Numbered from the stretch's first letter, positions 31,915 to 42,607 are shown. The stretch is DNA of 64,000 nt from Catellatospora sp. IY07-71 (GCF_018326265.1 NZ_AP023360.1:5737501-5801500), one strand, 5' to 3'. Translations and numbers: made by a program. The notes: generated by a model from the letters alone, not told the origin.

Positions 31915-32880
31915 ATGCTCGACACGTCGGCCCGCCTGCTGCGCCTGCTGTCGCTGCTGCCCACCCGCGCCGCGTGGACCGGCCCGGAGCTGGCCGAGCG
32001 GCTGGACGTCACCGGGCGCACGTTGCGCCGCGACATCGCCCGGCTGCGTGAGCTGGGGTATCCGGTGCAGGCCACGCCGGGGGTCGCGGGCGGTTACCGG
32101 ATGGCCGCCGGGTCCACGCTGCCGCCGCTGCTGCTGGAGGACGACGAGGCGGTGGCGGTGGTGCTGAGTCTGCGTACCGCGGCGGGCAGTGCGGGCGCGG
32201 CGGAGACCGCGGCCGCGGCGCTGGCCAAGCTCGAGCGGATCCTGCCGGCTCGGCTGCGCCGCCGGGCGGCCGCGCTGCGGCAGGCCACCGTGCCGCTGCC
32301 CGGCGGCGCCCCGGCGGTGGCCGCCGAGGTGCTGACGGTGCTCGCCGAGGCGTGCCAGGAGCGGCAGGTGCTGGCGTTCGGCTACCGCGACCGGGACGGG
32401 GCGGTCACCGGGCGGTGGGTGGAGCCGCACCGGCTCGTGCACGCGGGACGCCGGTGGTATCTGGTGGCCCGCGACCGGGACCGCGACGCGTGGCGCACGT
32501 TCCGAGCCGACCGGATCGAGGACCCGCGCCCGGCCGGGTTCGGGTTCGTGCCGGCCGATCCGCCGGACGCGGCGGCGTTCGTCGCGGACGCGGTCACCAC
32601 CGCGCCCTACCCGGTGCGGGCGCGGGTGCTCGTGCACGCCCCGGCCGAGGCGGTCGCCGCGCAGGTCCCGCCGTCGGCCGGGGTGGTGGAGGCCGTCAGC
32701 GCCGACACCTGCCTGCTGCTCACCGGCGCGCATACGCCGGGCCACATCGCCCTGCACCTGGCGCTGCTGGGCCACCCGTTCACCGTGCTGGAACCCGCGG
32801 ACCTGATCAGCGAGCTGGCCCGGCTCGCCGACCGCCTGGCCGCCGCCCACCGGGCGTCCGTCCGGGCCCGCGAAGGTTAA
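31915..32880 (+). CDS. WYL-domain HTH transcriptional regulator
   Basis: A 321-residue DeoR/YafY-like regulator. Residues 1-60 form the HTH (RLLRLLSLLPTR, LAERLDVTGRTLRRDIARLRELGYPV as landmarks), the WYL domain spans about 140-215 (FGYRDRDGAVTGRWVEPHRLVHAGRRWYLVARD, including the WYL core as RRWYLVA), and a C-terminal WCX extension follows. WYL proteins often sense nucleic-acid ligands or DNA damage. It is divergent from the DinB–VOC pair, the obvious target. It ends at repeat copy C. Confidence 0.92.
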   Translation: MLDTSARLLRLLSLLPTRAAWTGPELAERLDVTGRTLRRDIARLRELGYPVQATPGVAGGYRMAAGSTLPPLLLEDDEAVAVVLSLRTAAGSAGAAETAAAALAKLERILPARLRRRAAALRQATVPLPGGAPAVAAEVLTVLAEACQERQVLAFGYRDRDGAVTGRWVEPHRLVHAGRRWYLVARDRDRDAWRTFRADRIEDPRPAGFGFVPADPPDAAAFVADAVTTAPYPVRARVLVHAPAEAVAAQVPPSAGVVEAVSADTCLLLTGAHTPGHIALHLALLGHPFTVLEPADLISELARLADRLAAAHRASVRAREG

Positions 32881-32924
32881 GAAGGGCACCTTTTACTACG
32901 GAAAGCGGTAAGAAGGTGCCCTTG
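32881..32924 (+). repeat. AAGGGCACC palindromic element, copy C
   Basis: Arms GAAGGGCACCTTTT and AGAAGGTGCCCTTGC pair over 12-13 bp, with loop CGGAAAGCG identical to that in copy A. It begins at the WYL stop codon and probably terminates that gene. Confidence 0.85.
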
Positions 32925-32955
32925 CTTTCGGGCAGTGAGTTTGACCACGCCTTGA

Positions 32956-32967
32956 GTGATGCATCAC
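32956..32967. promoter_or_regulatory. CRP/FNR-like palindrome GTGATGCATCAC upstream of sdhC
   Basis: A perfect 12 bp palindrome GTG-N6-CAC with flanking A...A matches the mycobacterial CRP-type core. It is about 165 bp upstream of the sdhC start in the only intergenic region of the operon, suggesting control of succinate dehydrogenase by a CRP-family protein. Confidence 0.4.
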
Positions 32968-33048
32968 AGGTCAGCGGGTGGTGCGGGGCACGCCGCCGCT
33001 GGTCGGCGGACGTTTACAGCGTGTGTTCAGGTCTTCAGGGACCTTGCA

Positions 33049-33065
33049 CATAGCCGGCGGCTATG
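33049..33065. promoter_or_regulatory. Inverted repeat CATAGCC-GGC-GGCTATG upstream of sdhC
   Basis: A perfect 7-3-7 palindrome about 58 bp upstream of the chosen sdhC start codon. It overlaps TTGCAC and TATGGT, which are too close together to form one promoter. A repressor site is possible. Confidence 0.3.
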
Positions 33066-33122
33066 GTGAGCGGCGCAGCGATGCATTGGACGCCTGATCC
33101 ACTTCGCCCTAGCCTCCGTGAC

Positions 33123-33820
33123 GTGGCAGTAGCGACTCAGACCCTCTCCCGACCTGGACTTTTCCGTTCCACGGTCGGTCAAAAGGTCATCATGGCGATC
33201 TCCGGCGCAGCTCTGGTGCTGTTCCTGCTCGCGCATATGATCGGCAATCTCAAGATCTTCTTCGGCGCCGACGCGTTCGACCACTACGCGCACTGGCTGC
33301 GCGACATCGGCGCCCCCATGCTGCCGCACTCCGGCTTCCTCTGGATCCAGCGCGTGGGCCTGCTGGTCGCGCTCGTGCTGCACATCTGGTCGGCGGCCGT
33401 GCTGACGATCCGCGCCCGCAAGGCCCGCCCGGTCAAGTACGCCCACCGCAAGCCGGTCCAGGGCAGCTACGCCGCGCGCACCATGCGCTGGGGCGGCGTG
33501 ATCGTCTTCCTGTTCGTGGTCTACCACATCCTGGACCTGACCACCCGGCACCTGAACCCGGTCGCCGACACCAGCAAGGCGCACGCCGCCGTCGCCGCCG
33601 ACTTCGGCCCCGACCGCTGGTACGTCACCGCCTTCTACACCCTCGCCGTGGTCACCCTCGGGTTCCACCTGCGCCACGGCATCTGGAGCGCGCTGCAGAC
33701 CCTCGGAGTCAGCAACGCGCGCCGCGAGCGCGTGCTCAAGGCCGTCGCGTTCGCCGTCGCCTTCGTGATCTGCGCGGGCTTCCTCGCCGTTCCGTTCGCC
33801 GTACTCACAGGGTTGGTGAA

Positions 33821-33824
<4 letters not shown>
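33123..33824 (+). CDS. sdhC: Succinate dehydrogenase cytochrome b subunit
   Basis: A 233-residue diheme-type membrane anchor with five transmembrane segments, the class seen in Bacillus and in the actinobacterial Sdh without SdhD. GTG 33123 is preferred because homologues start [24 protein letters not shown] 33063 would add 20 residues. Helix histidines in [33 protein letters not shown] and LGFHLRHGI are candidate heme ligands. It anchors SdhAB and passes electrons to menaquinone. It overlaps sdhA by GTGA. Confidence 0.9.
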
Positions 33825-35757
<1,933 letters not shown>

Positions 35758-35761
<4 letters not shown>

Positions 35762-36519
35762 CCGAGAAGCTGATGAGCCTGAAGCTGCGCATCTGGCGGC
35801 AGGCCGACGCGCGGGACAAGGGCAGCATGGTCACGTACCAGCTGCAGAACGTCTCCCCGGACATGTCGTTCCTGGAGATGCTCGACGTGCTCAACGAGCG
35901 CCTGACGCTGGACGGGGAGGACCCGGTCGCGTTCGACCACGACTGCCGTGAGGGCATCTGCGGCATGTGCAGCCTGGTCATCAACGGCGTCCCGCACGGG
36001 CCGGAGAAGGCGACGACCACCTGCCAGCTGCACATGCGGCACTTCTCCGACGGCGAGACGATCGACATCGAGCCGTGGCGGGCCGCCGCGTTCCCGGTCG
36101 TGAAGGACCTGGTCGTGGACCGCCGCGCCTTCGACAAGATCATCCAGGCGGGCGGGTTCATCTCCGCGCCGACCGGCTCGGCCCCGGACGCGCACGCCGC
36201 GCCGGTGCCCAAGGCCGACGCCGACGCCGCGTTCGAGGCCGCGACCTGCATCGGCTGCGGCGCGTGCGTCGCGGCGTGCCCGAACGGGTCCGGCATGCTG
36301 TTCACCGCCGCGAAGATCACGCACCTGGGCCTGCTGCCGCAGGGCCAGCCCGAGCGCGACACCCGCGTGATCGACATGCTGCACGCCCACGACGAGGCGG
36401 GCTTCGGCGGCTGCACCAACACCGGCGAGTGCACCTCGGTGTGCCCGAAGGGCATCCCGCTGGAGACCATCTCCCGGCTCAACAAGGACTACCGCAAGGC
36501 ACTGCGCGCGGCGTCCTGA
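35758..36519 (+). CDS. sdhB: Succinate dehydrogenase iron-sulfur subunit
   Basis: A 253-residue iron-sulfur protein. The [2Fe-2S] ligands are C63, C68, C71 and C89 (CREGICGMC...C). The [4Fe-4S]/[3Fe-4S] ligands are in [12 protein letters not shown] and [15 protein letters not shown]. It carries electrons from FAD to the quinone site. GTG 35758 overlaps the sdhA stop; ATG 35773 is an alternative. A strong terminator follows. Confidence 0.96.
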
Positions 36520-36532
36520 CCCGGCACGAGGG

Positions 36533-36570
36533 CGGCCCGCTGTTTCGGCTCAGACCGAAACAGCGGGCCG
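36533..36570 (+). terminator. sdhCAB terminator
   Basis: A perfect 16 bp stem CGGCCCGCTGTTTCGG / CCGAAACAGCGGGCCG, loop CTCAGA, followed by TTTC, 13 bp after the sdhB stop. Confidence 0.9.
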
Positions 36571-36662
36571 TTTCACGTCCGTCCGCCGCCGGGGGCGATA
36601 CGCGAGGCCGCGGACCGCTACCGTGTGCCGGGTTCGTTCCCTCTCAGCCTGGAAGGGCGGGT

Positions 36663-36809
36663 ATGAGCCGGCCACGGATGTCCCCGGTCGCGGCGATCCT
36701 GACCGCGCTGCTCACGGCCCTGCTCGCGGTCGGGTTGTGCCTGCTGGCCCGCGAGCTGATCGGCGGCCTCACCGACCTGGGCGGCGAGGTCCCGCAGAGC
36801 CTGCGCTGA
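36663..36809 (+). CDS. Small single-pass membrane protein
   Basis: A 48-residue reading frame with GGAAGGGCGGG upstream of the ATG. VAAILTALLTALLAVGLCLLA forms one membrane helix (quoted in part), followed by a short acidic tail ending in PQSLR. It begins 92 bp after the sdh terminator and converges on menA. I do not recognise it; the ribosome site and clean helix are the support. Confidence 0.5.
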   Translation: MSRPRMSPVAAILTALLTALLAVGLCLLARELIGGLTDLGGEVPQSLR

Positions 36810-36810
36810 G

Positions 36811-37839
36811 TCAGCGCACCGCCAGCCACACCGCCCAGCCGAGCAGGCCGCCCAGCAGCAGCCCGCCCGCGCGGCGGGTGTGCAGGAACGCGATCGGCGC
36901 CCACCACAGCGGCCACACCGGGTTCTCCGGCGGCGGCTCGGCCGGCACCGGCTGCCCGAACGCGCGGACGACCTTGACCAGCATCGGCAGCGCCAGCATG
37001 ACCAGCAGCGCGGGCCACGGCAGCGCCCGCACCGCGACCAGCGCGGCCGTCCCGGCGTAGAACGCGATCATCATGGCCTGGGTGAGGCGCTTGGCGGCCC
37101 GCTCGCCGAGCAGCACCGGCAGCGTCCTGGTGCCCGCCGGGCCGTCGTAGGGCAGCTTGTCGATGTGCTTGGCCATCAGCACGGTGGTGGGCAGCAGCGC
37201 GTACACGGTCGCGGCGGCGAGCACCTGCCACGGCAGCGTGCCGGTGCCCGCGTAGTAGACCCCGCCGACCATGAGCGGCCCCCAGGTGAGCAGCACGTCC
37301 AGCTCGCCCAGGCCGATGCGCTTGAGCCGCAGCGGCGGCGCCGTGTACGCCCAGGACAGCAACAGCCCGGCGAGCGCGAACGCGACGATCCACCAGTCCC
37401 GCCGCGCCACCAGCACCGCCATGATGACCAGGTCCACCACCTGGCACAGCAGGATTCCCGCCACGAGCTGGCGCTTGGTGACCAGCCCGGCCAGGATCGG
37501 ATGCGGGGCGTACAGCGCCCGCGGATAGTCCTCGGTGTCGTTGCCGCTCTGCGTGTCGGCCAGGTCGTTCATCAGGTTGTTGGCCAGGTGCGCCACCACG
37601 ATGCCGGCCACCGCCAGGCCGACGTTGAGCCAGTCGGCGGCCGTCTCGGCGATCGCGGCCAGCAGCACCGCCAGCAGGCCCGAGGTCAGCGTCATCGGCA
37701 GCACCCCGGCCCGGGTCACCACCAGCCAGCGCGTCACCTGGTCCACCACACCCTGCTCGGGCGGGTTGGTGGTGAGGAACGCGTACCGCCACGCCGCCAG
37801 CCGGGCCTGGAGCGTCAGCGAGGATGATTCAGCGCTCAC
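36811..37839 (-). CDS. UbiA family prenyltransferase (MenA-like)
   Basis: A 342-residue membrane prenyltransferase from GTG 37839 (the longer frame from 37920 lacks a translation signal). The first aspartate motif is NNLMNDLADTQSGND and the second is HIDKLPYDGPAGTRTLPVLLGE; about nine hydrophobic segments are visible. MenA attaches the polyprenyl chain to 1,4-dihydroxy-2-naphthoate in menaquinone synthesis, and the neighbouring succinate dehydrogenase uses menaquinone. No other men gene is adjacent, so another UbiA specificity remains possible. Confidence 0.78.
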   Translation of the reverse strand: MSAESSSLTLQARLAAWRYAFLTTNPPEQGVVDQVTRWLVVTRAGVLPMTLTSGLLAVLLAAIAETAADWLNVGLAVAGIVVAHLANNLMNDLADTQSGNDTEDYPRALYAPHPILAGLVTKRQLVAGILLCQVVDLVIMAVLVARRDWWIVAFALAGLLLSWAYTAPPLRLKRIGLGELDVLLTWGPLMVGGVYYAGTGTLPWQVLAAATVYALLPTTVLMAKHIDKLPYDGPAGTRTLPVLLGERAAKRLTQAMMIAFYAGTAALVAVRALPWPALLVMLALPMLVKVVRAFGQPVPAEPPPENPVWPLWWAPIAFLHTRRAGGLLLGGLLGWAVWLAVR

Positions 37840-37867
37840 GGCCCGGACTGTACGCCGCCCGCGGCGC

Positions 37868-38821
37868 TCACAGCACGTTCGGCACCAGCAGCTCGGCCAG
37901 CCAGCCGGGTACCGCGTCACCCCACTCGGCCAGCTCCTGCTCGTCGGCGTCGGCCAGGGAGCGCTGCCAGGACAGGGCCCGGCTCACCTTCGCCGCCTGG
38001 ATCGCCGGCTCGACCTCGGTGGCCAGCTGAGCGCGGGTGCCGTAGGCCGTCCACGGCTCCAGGTACGCGTCGCGCAGCCGGGCCAGGACCGGGTCGCCGG
38101 GTCGGAGCCCGTACCGCTCGGCGGCGACCCGCAGCGCGATGAGCAGCACCGCGAACGGGTGCGCGACCGACGCGTCACCCCAGTCGAAGAACCGGTACCC
38201 GTCGCCGACCAGGACGTTGCCGTCGTGCAGGTCGTCGTGCTGCACGGACACCGGCACCGCGCTGCCCCCGACCCGGGCACACAGCCGCTCGTACTCGGGC
38301 TGGTAGGCCCGCAGCCGGGCGAGATCGTCGCCGAGCGCGGCCGCGACCGCCGGGTCGTCGAGCAGCGCGGCGAAGTGACCCGGCAGCACCCCGGCGCCCA
38401 TGTCGGGCACGCCGAGGACGACCATGTCGGCCGCGTGCGGGGCGAGGTCGCGCTGCAGCTCGGCGTGCCGCGACAGCAGCTCCTCCCAGTGGGCCGGGTC
38501 GTCGGCCGCGACCGCGCGCAGGGTCTGCCCGCCGTCGGGCAGCAGCGACCAGCCGCGCTGCGCGTCGATCGCGATCGGCTCCAGCACCCGCCCCGGCGCC
38601 CACCGGGCCAGCGCGGCCAGCAGCCGCGCCTCATACGTCGAGCAGTGCCCGTTGGCCTTGAACCAGACCGTGCGGTGCCCGACCGGCACCTTGGCCAGCA
38701 CCGACCAGGGCCGCACCCGGGTCTGCTCGGCCGGCCCGGTGGGGCGCAGCCCGGCGCCGGTCAGCGTGTCGTCGATCCAGGCCAGCGCCTGCGACCAGTC
38801 GGGCACCACGGTGGAGTCCAT
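37868..38821 (-). CDS. Aminoglycoside phosphotransferase-fold kinase
   Basis: A 317-residue APH-family protein. VQHDDLHDGNVLVGDG is the catalytic loop (HxDxxxxN) and FFDWGDASVAHPF the metal DxD region; LAKVPVGHRTVWFKANG provides the ATP-binding lysine. Such kinases phosphorylate small hydroxylated substrates; actinobacterial members of this type are usually of unknown substrate rather than resistance genes. It precedes menA on the same strand with 28 bp between. Confidence 0.86.
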   Translation of the reverse strand: MDSTVVPDWSQALAWIDDTLTGAGLRPTGPAEQTRVRPWSVLAKVPVGHRTVWFKANGHCSTYEARLLAALARWAPGRVLEPIAIDAQRGWSLLPDGGQTLRAVAADDPAHWEELLSRHAELQRDLAPHAADMVVLGVPDMGAGVLPGHFAALLDDPAVAAALGDDLARLRAYQPEYERLCARVGGSAVPVSVQHDDLHDGNVLVGDGYRFFDWGDASVAHPFAVLLIALRVAAERYGLRPGDPVLARLRDAYLEPWTAYGTRAQLATEVEPAIQAAKVSRALSWQRSLADADEQELAEWGDAVPGWLAELLVPNVL

Positions 38822-38870
38822 GCCGGGCAGGCTACCGGCGCGACGGCCGCCACCGCCCGGAGGTCACGGC

Positions 38871-39320
38871 TCAGATCGCGACGATCAGCAGCGCCGACAC
38901 CAGCAGCGCCAGCAGGTGCAGGGCCTGGTCGGCGGCGTACATGCCGCACACGGGGGTGGTCAGCTCGGCGAAGCGCGGCGAGCCGGTGGCCCGCAGTATC
39001 GCCCGCACCGGCCAGCGCCGGTCCAGGATCGCGTGGGTGCCCGCCGAGAACGCCAGCCCCGCGGCGATGCCCCACGGCGACAGCGGCAGCCCCAGCAGCG
39101 CGGTCGTGGCGACCAGCAGCACCGCGACGGTCAGGTGGTAGCCGGCCAGGTGCCCGGCCATCGCCGCCCAGCCGCCCCGGCCGGGCCCGGACTTGCCCTC
39201 CGCCTGCCGGTCGGTCTGCGCGACGTGGTCGCCGAGCTGGTGCCCGACGTACAGGACGAGCAGCACCACGGCGAACGTGGCCGCGCGGGCCACCACCAGC
39301 GGATCGGGTACGGACGACAT
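38871..39320 (-). CDS. DUF3307-like membrane protein
   Basis: A 149-residue membrane protein from ATG 39320 (a longer frame reaches 39470). VLYVGHQLGDHVAQTDRQA is the family-like first helix with conserved H and D, followed by two more hydrophobic segments, GTHAILDRRWPV and a final helix ADQALHLLALLVSALLIV. The function is unknown. It ends 49 bp before the phosphotransferase gene on the same strand. Confidence 0.65.
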   Translation of the reverse strand: MSSVPDPLVVARAATFAVVLLVLYVGHQLGDHVAQTDRQAEGKSGPGRGGWAAMAGHLAGYHLTVAVLLVATTALLGLPLSPWGIAAGLAFSAGTHAILDRRWPVRAILRATGSPRFAELTTPVCGMYAADQALHLLALLVSALLIVAI

Positions 39321-39483
39321 GCCATCCATCGTTGCTCGCCGAAGCCTGCGGTGCTGCGATCCAGCCGACAGTTTCGATGTGTCGTCCACTACGGGGTGAG
39401 CGTGGAATGTGACCTGGTTCTCGCCCTGCGCGCTCGGTAGTGTGTCGGGCCGGTCCGGATCACGACACACGGGGAGTCCACCG

Positions 39484-40200
39484 ATGCAGTACGCCGCGCT
39501 CGTCCGTCCCGCCCTCGACCGGGTCTACAGCGGAATGCGGATGGCCGCCCGGGAGCAGTGCCGCCGCGTCAGCGAGCAGACCGGCCTGCGGCCCGGCCTG
39601 AACACCAGCTTCTACTTCGGGCTGCTGGCCCGGCCGATGCCCGCGGCGGCGTTCGCGGCGGTCACCGCCTACGGCGGCGGCGACATGAGCGACGAGCTGG
39701 CGCAGGGAGTCATGGCCGTAGACGAGCACGGGACCTGGTCGCTGACGCCGCTGGGGCGCGAGTTCACGCTGGCGTTGCAGCAGGCGGTCGCCGACGGCGC
39801 GCAGGAGCACTGGGGCCGCACCCACATCGCGACGATGCCGGGCCTGGGCGCGCTGCCGCGCCTGGCGGAGCTGCTCGCGGTGCTGCTGGAGGCGGGGCAG
39901 GCCACCGGCGGGCCCGCGTTCGCGGCGGCGGCGCCGGTGTACGAGCCGGCCGGTGCGTCGTACGCGCTGCAGGTCAGCACCCGGATGGGTGCGCTGCGCC
40001 ACCACCGCGGCGACGCGCACCGGGCCGCGTGGGCCGCGGCCGGGCTCACTCTGGACCGGCTGCGCGCCCTGGACGCCGCCGACCCGCTGCGCACGCAGGT
40101 CGAGGACGACACGAACCGCCGCGACGCCCCGGTCTACGAGGCGCTCACCGAGGCGCAGCGGTGGGAGTTCCTGGCCCTGCTCGCGGCGCTGCCCGGCTGA
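39484..40200 (+). CDS. SCO6745-like actinobacterial protein
   Basis: A 238-residue soluble helical protein from ATG 39484. The central section LTPLGREFTLALQQAVADG resembles the end of a winged-helix MarR-like domain, and MGALRHHRGDAHRAAWAAAGLTLD is the conserved C-terminal landmark of a family I recall as SCO6745-like. No catalytic residues are clear. The YbaK gene ends 5 bp downstream on the other strand. Confidence 0.55.
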   Translation: MQYAALVRPALDRVYSGMRMAAREQCRRVSEQTGLRPGLNTSFYFGLLARPMPAAAFAAVTAYGGGDMSDELAQGVMAVDEHGTWSLTPLGREFTLALQQAVADGAQEHWGRTHIATMPGLGALPRLAELLAVLLEAGQATGGPAFAAAAPVYEPAGASYALQVSTRMGALRHHRGDAHRAAWAAAGLTLDRLRALDAADPLRTQVEDDTNRRDAPVYEALTEAQRWEFLALLAALPG

Positions 40201-40205
40201 GCGGC

Positions 40206-40760
40206 TCAGACGCCGAGGGACTCCAGCACGGTGGCGCCGGGCAGCCCGGCCAGCACCTTGCCCGGGACGAGGAGCTTGCCGCGCCGGTTGCCCGAGCCGA
40301 TGACCACGTACGGGGTGTCCGCGACGGCGGCGTCGACCAGGACCGGCCAGCCCTCGGGCAGGCCGATCGGGGTGATGCCGCCGTACTGCATCCCGGTCAG
40401 CGCCACGGCCTCGTCCATCGGCGCGAACGACGCCTTGCGCGCCCCGAGATGCTTGCGCACCAGGCCGTTGACGTCGGCGCGGGTGCTGGCCAGCACCAGG
40501 CACGCGGCGTAGGTCACGTCCTGGCCGCGTTTGGCGGCGACGATGACGCAGTTGGCGGACAGCTCGGGCGCGACCGCGTACGCCTGCCCGAAGTTGCCGG
40601 TGTCGGCCAGGTCCGGGTCGGTGTCGACGACCAGCACCGACTCGGCGGGCTCGGCGCCCGTCCAGCCGGCCAGGGCCTGGGCCACCGGCGCGGCGACGAG
40701 GTCGGCGCGGTCCACGGCGGGCCAGGCCGCCTCGAAGTTCCCGATCGGTGCGGCAGACAT
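40206..40760 (-). CDS. YbaK/EbsC aminoacyl-tRNA deacylase-like protein
   Basis: A 184-residue YbaK-type editing-domain protein from ATG 40760. It has ESVLVVDTDPDLADT, then CVIVAAKRGQDVTYAACLVLAS, the conserved lysine in RKHLGARKASFA and the substrate loop MQYGGITPIGLP with GSGNRRGKLLV. Homologues clear mischarged tRNA (Cys- or Ala-tRNA-Pro). The domain is stand-alone, so it would act in trans. It is divergent from the HIT gene with a 42 bp gap. Confidence 0.88.
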   Translation of the reverse strand: MSAAPIGNFEAAWPAVDRADLVAAPVAQALAGWTGAEPAESVLVVDTDPDLADTGNFGQAYAVAPELSANCVIVAAKRGQDVTYAACLVLASTRADVNGLVRKHLGARKASFAPMDEAVALTGMQYGGITPIGLPEGWPVLVDAAVADTPYVVIGSGNRRGKLLVPGKVLAGLPGATVLESLGV

Positions 40761-40802
40761 GGGCCCGATGCTACCCACGGCCGCGATAGGCTCGGCGGAC
40801 TG

Positions 40803-41222
40803 ATGGACGGCTGCCTGTTCTGTGAGATCGCCGCCGGGGACCGCCCGGCGTTCCTGGTGCACGCCGACGAGCACATCGTCGCGTTCCTGGACACCCGCCC
40901 GGTTTTTCCCGGGCACACCCTGGTGGTGCCCCGCGCGCACGTGCCGACCCTGCACGACCTGCCCGCCGAGGCGGTCGGCGGCTACTTCCAGCAGGTGCAG
41001 CGCATCGCCGGGGCGGTCGAGTCGGCGCTTGAGGCGCAGGGCACGTTCGTGGCGCTGAACAACCGGATCAGCCAGAGCGTGCCGCACCTGCACACGCACG
41101 TGGTGCCGCGGCGCAAGGGCGACGGGCTGCGCGGCTTCTTCTGGCCCCGCACCAAGTACACCGACGACGCGCAGGCCCGCGAGCACGCCGCCGCGATCGC
41201 GGCCGCGCTGGCCGCCGGCTGA
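40803..41222 (+). CDS. HIT family hydrolase
   Basis: A 139-residue HIT protein. CLFCEIAAGDRPAF at the start carries the zinc CxxC, VPRAHVPTLHDLP a mid-domain motif, and HLHTHVVPRRKGDGLRGFFWPR the histidine triad (HxHxH) plus a family-specific tail. HIT enzymes hydrolyse nucleoside phosphoramidates or dinucleoside polyphosphates. It is divergent from the YbaK gene and ends 4 bp before the small membrane gene on the opposite strand. Confidence 0.93.
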   Translation: MDGCLFCEIAAGDRPAFLVHADEHIVAFLDTRPVFPGHTLVVPRAHVPTLHDLPAEAVGGYFQQVQRIAGAVESALEAQGTFVALNNRISQSVPHLHTHVVPRRKGDGLRGFFWPRTKYTDDAQAREHAAAIAAALAAG

Positions 41223-41226
41223 CCGC

Positions 41227-41481
41227 TCAGCGGGCCGTCTGGAACACGGCGGTGGTGGTGGCCAGGAAGTACACGATGAGCAGCACCGCGGCGAGCATCG
41301 CGCCGCGGGTGGCCAGCAGCCATGCGGTGCGCGCCGACTTGACCGCGGCCTTGGCCTTGGGCACGCCCGCGACGGCGCCCCTGTATCCGGCGCGCGCCTG
41401 CTGCATCTTCAGCCACCGGCGGCCGACGAACAGCCCCAGCAGCACCCCGATGATGCCGATCATCAACGCGTCCCCGGACAT
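41227..41481 (-). CDS. Small two-helix membrane protein
   Basis: An 84-residue protein with an N-terminal helix (MIGIIGVLLGLFVG), a basic linker (RRWLKMQQARAGYRG, KAKAAVKSARTA) and a C-terminal helix (AAVLLIVYFLATTT). This hairpin with a cationic loop is conserved-looking but I cannot name it. It is likely monocistronic. Confidence 0.6.
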   Translation of the reverse strand: MSGDALMIGIIGVLLGLFVGRRWLKMQQARAGYRGAVAGVPKAKAAVKSARTAWLLATRGAMLAAVLLIVYFLATTTAVFQTAR

Positions 41482-41553
41482 GCCCCGAACCTAGCCGCTG
41501 CACCACCGGTGGGCGATAGCTCATTCATCCACATCGGGCGTACGGGCCGCGGG

Positions 41554-42164
41554 TCAGTGCGGGAACGTCCGGGGGATGCGGGTGTCGGTCTGGGCGCGGA
41601 ACCCCTCGATGATCCGGCTGACCTGCCGCATCAGGTGGGTGTCCTCGATGCGGGGCAGCAGCAGGTTACGGGCGGCCAGCCCCGGCAGGTCCACGGTGAA
41701 GTACACGGCCATCAGCGGGTTGACGAACAGCCTGCTGCCGGCGGTGCGGGCGGTGAACCGGACGTCGCCGTGCAGGCCCTGCAGCGCGGCGGCGATCTGC
41801 CCGTTGACGATGCTGGGCCAGCCCGGGGTCAGCGCCCGCGCGTGCACGACCGCCTCGACGTAGTCGCGGGCCTGCGGCGAGCCGCCCGGGATGGACAGCG
41901 CCCCCAGGTACGCCCCGGCGCGTTCCAGCTCGGCGAGGTTCTCCAGCACCTGCACGTGATTGACGCCGTGATGGGCGTCGACGCCGAACCCGAGGCAGGT
42001 GACCAGCCGCACCGGCACGTCCAGGCCGTTGACCGCGCGGCGTGCAGCTGCAGCGCCAGCGGCAGGCCCGCGTACACGTCGAACCCGCCGCCCGCCCCGG
42101 CGATCAGCACCCGCTCGCAGCCGGCCAGGGCCTCGAACAGGCCCGGCGTGCGCAGCGACGGCAT
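41554..42164 (-). pseudogene. DUF1152 gene with internal deletion and frameshift
   Basis: The first 43 codons from ATG 42164 encode a DUF1152 N-terminus (VLIAGAGGGFDVYAGLPLAL). At about 42035 the reading frame jumps and the sequence resumes in another frame at NGLDVPVRLVTCLGFGVDAHHG, continuing to a normal DUF1152 C-terminus (TAGSRLFVNPLMAVYF) and stop at 41554. In intact family members, as I recall them, these segments are separated by a region of roughly 100-150 residues that is absent here. The gene is therefore truncated internally and out of frame. Its start overlaps the NUDIX stop (TGATG), so it was the second gene of that operon. Confidence 0.75.
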
Positions 42165-42607
42165 CAGACGGGGTCGGAGGGGAAGAACCGGCCGGCGAGC
42201 GTCAGGTACTCGTTCGAGTCGAGGAACCGGCCCAGCACGAACCCGGACGCGGGCGTGAACGCCCGCCCGGACAGGGCGTCCTCGCCGGGCACGAACTCGG
42301 CCAGCACCCCCTGCTGCGCCACGATGTCCGGGCCCCACGCGGGGGTGCCCACCGCGAAGCAGTACACGTCGATGCGGGTGCCGGGCAGGAACCCGTGCCA
42401 GAACAGGTCCGGCTCGCCGTCGACGGGCAGGCCGGTCTGCTCGGCGATGTGCCGCTTGGCCGCGTTGACGGGCGTCTCGCCCGGCCGGATCGCACCGCCG
42501 GGCAGGCTCCACCGGTTGGCCCGCACCGCGGACTGCTCGTCGCGCATGCGCAGCAGCACGGCACCGGTCCGGCCCACCAGGGCGGTCAGCGCGATACGGG
42601 TGGTCAT
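42164..42607 (-). CDS. NUDIX-domain protein with degenerate Nudix box
   Basis: A 147-residue NUDIX-fold protein from ATG 42607. The box reads G38-x5-E44-x7-R52-H-I-A-E-Q-T-G-L60, so two of three metal-binding glutamates of the REUxEE core are replaced (H53, Q57), while E56 remains. Hydrolysis of nucleoside diphosphate derivatives may be weak or lost. NRWSLPGGAIRPGE is otherwise typical. The downstream DUF1152 gene in the operon is broken, which suggests that the whole unit is decaying or repurposed. Confidence 0.82.
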   Translation of the reverse strand: MTTRIALTALVGRTGAVLLRMRDEQSAVRANRWSLPGGAIRPGETPVNAAKRHIAEQTGLPVDGEPDLFWHGFLPGTRIDVYCFAVGTPAWGPDIVAQQGVLAEFVPGEDALSGRAFTPASGFVLGRFLDSNEYLTLAGRFFPSDPV

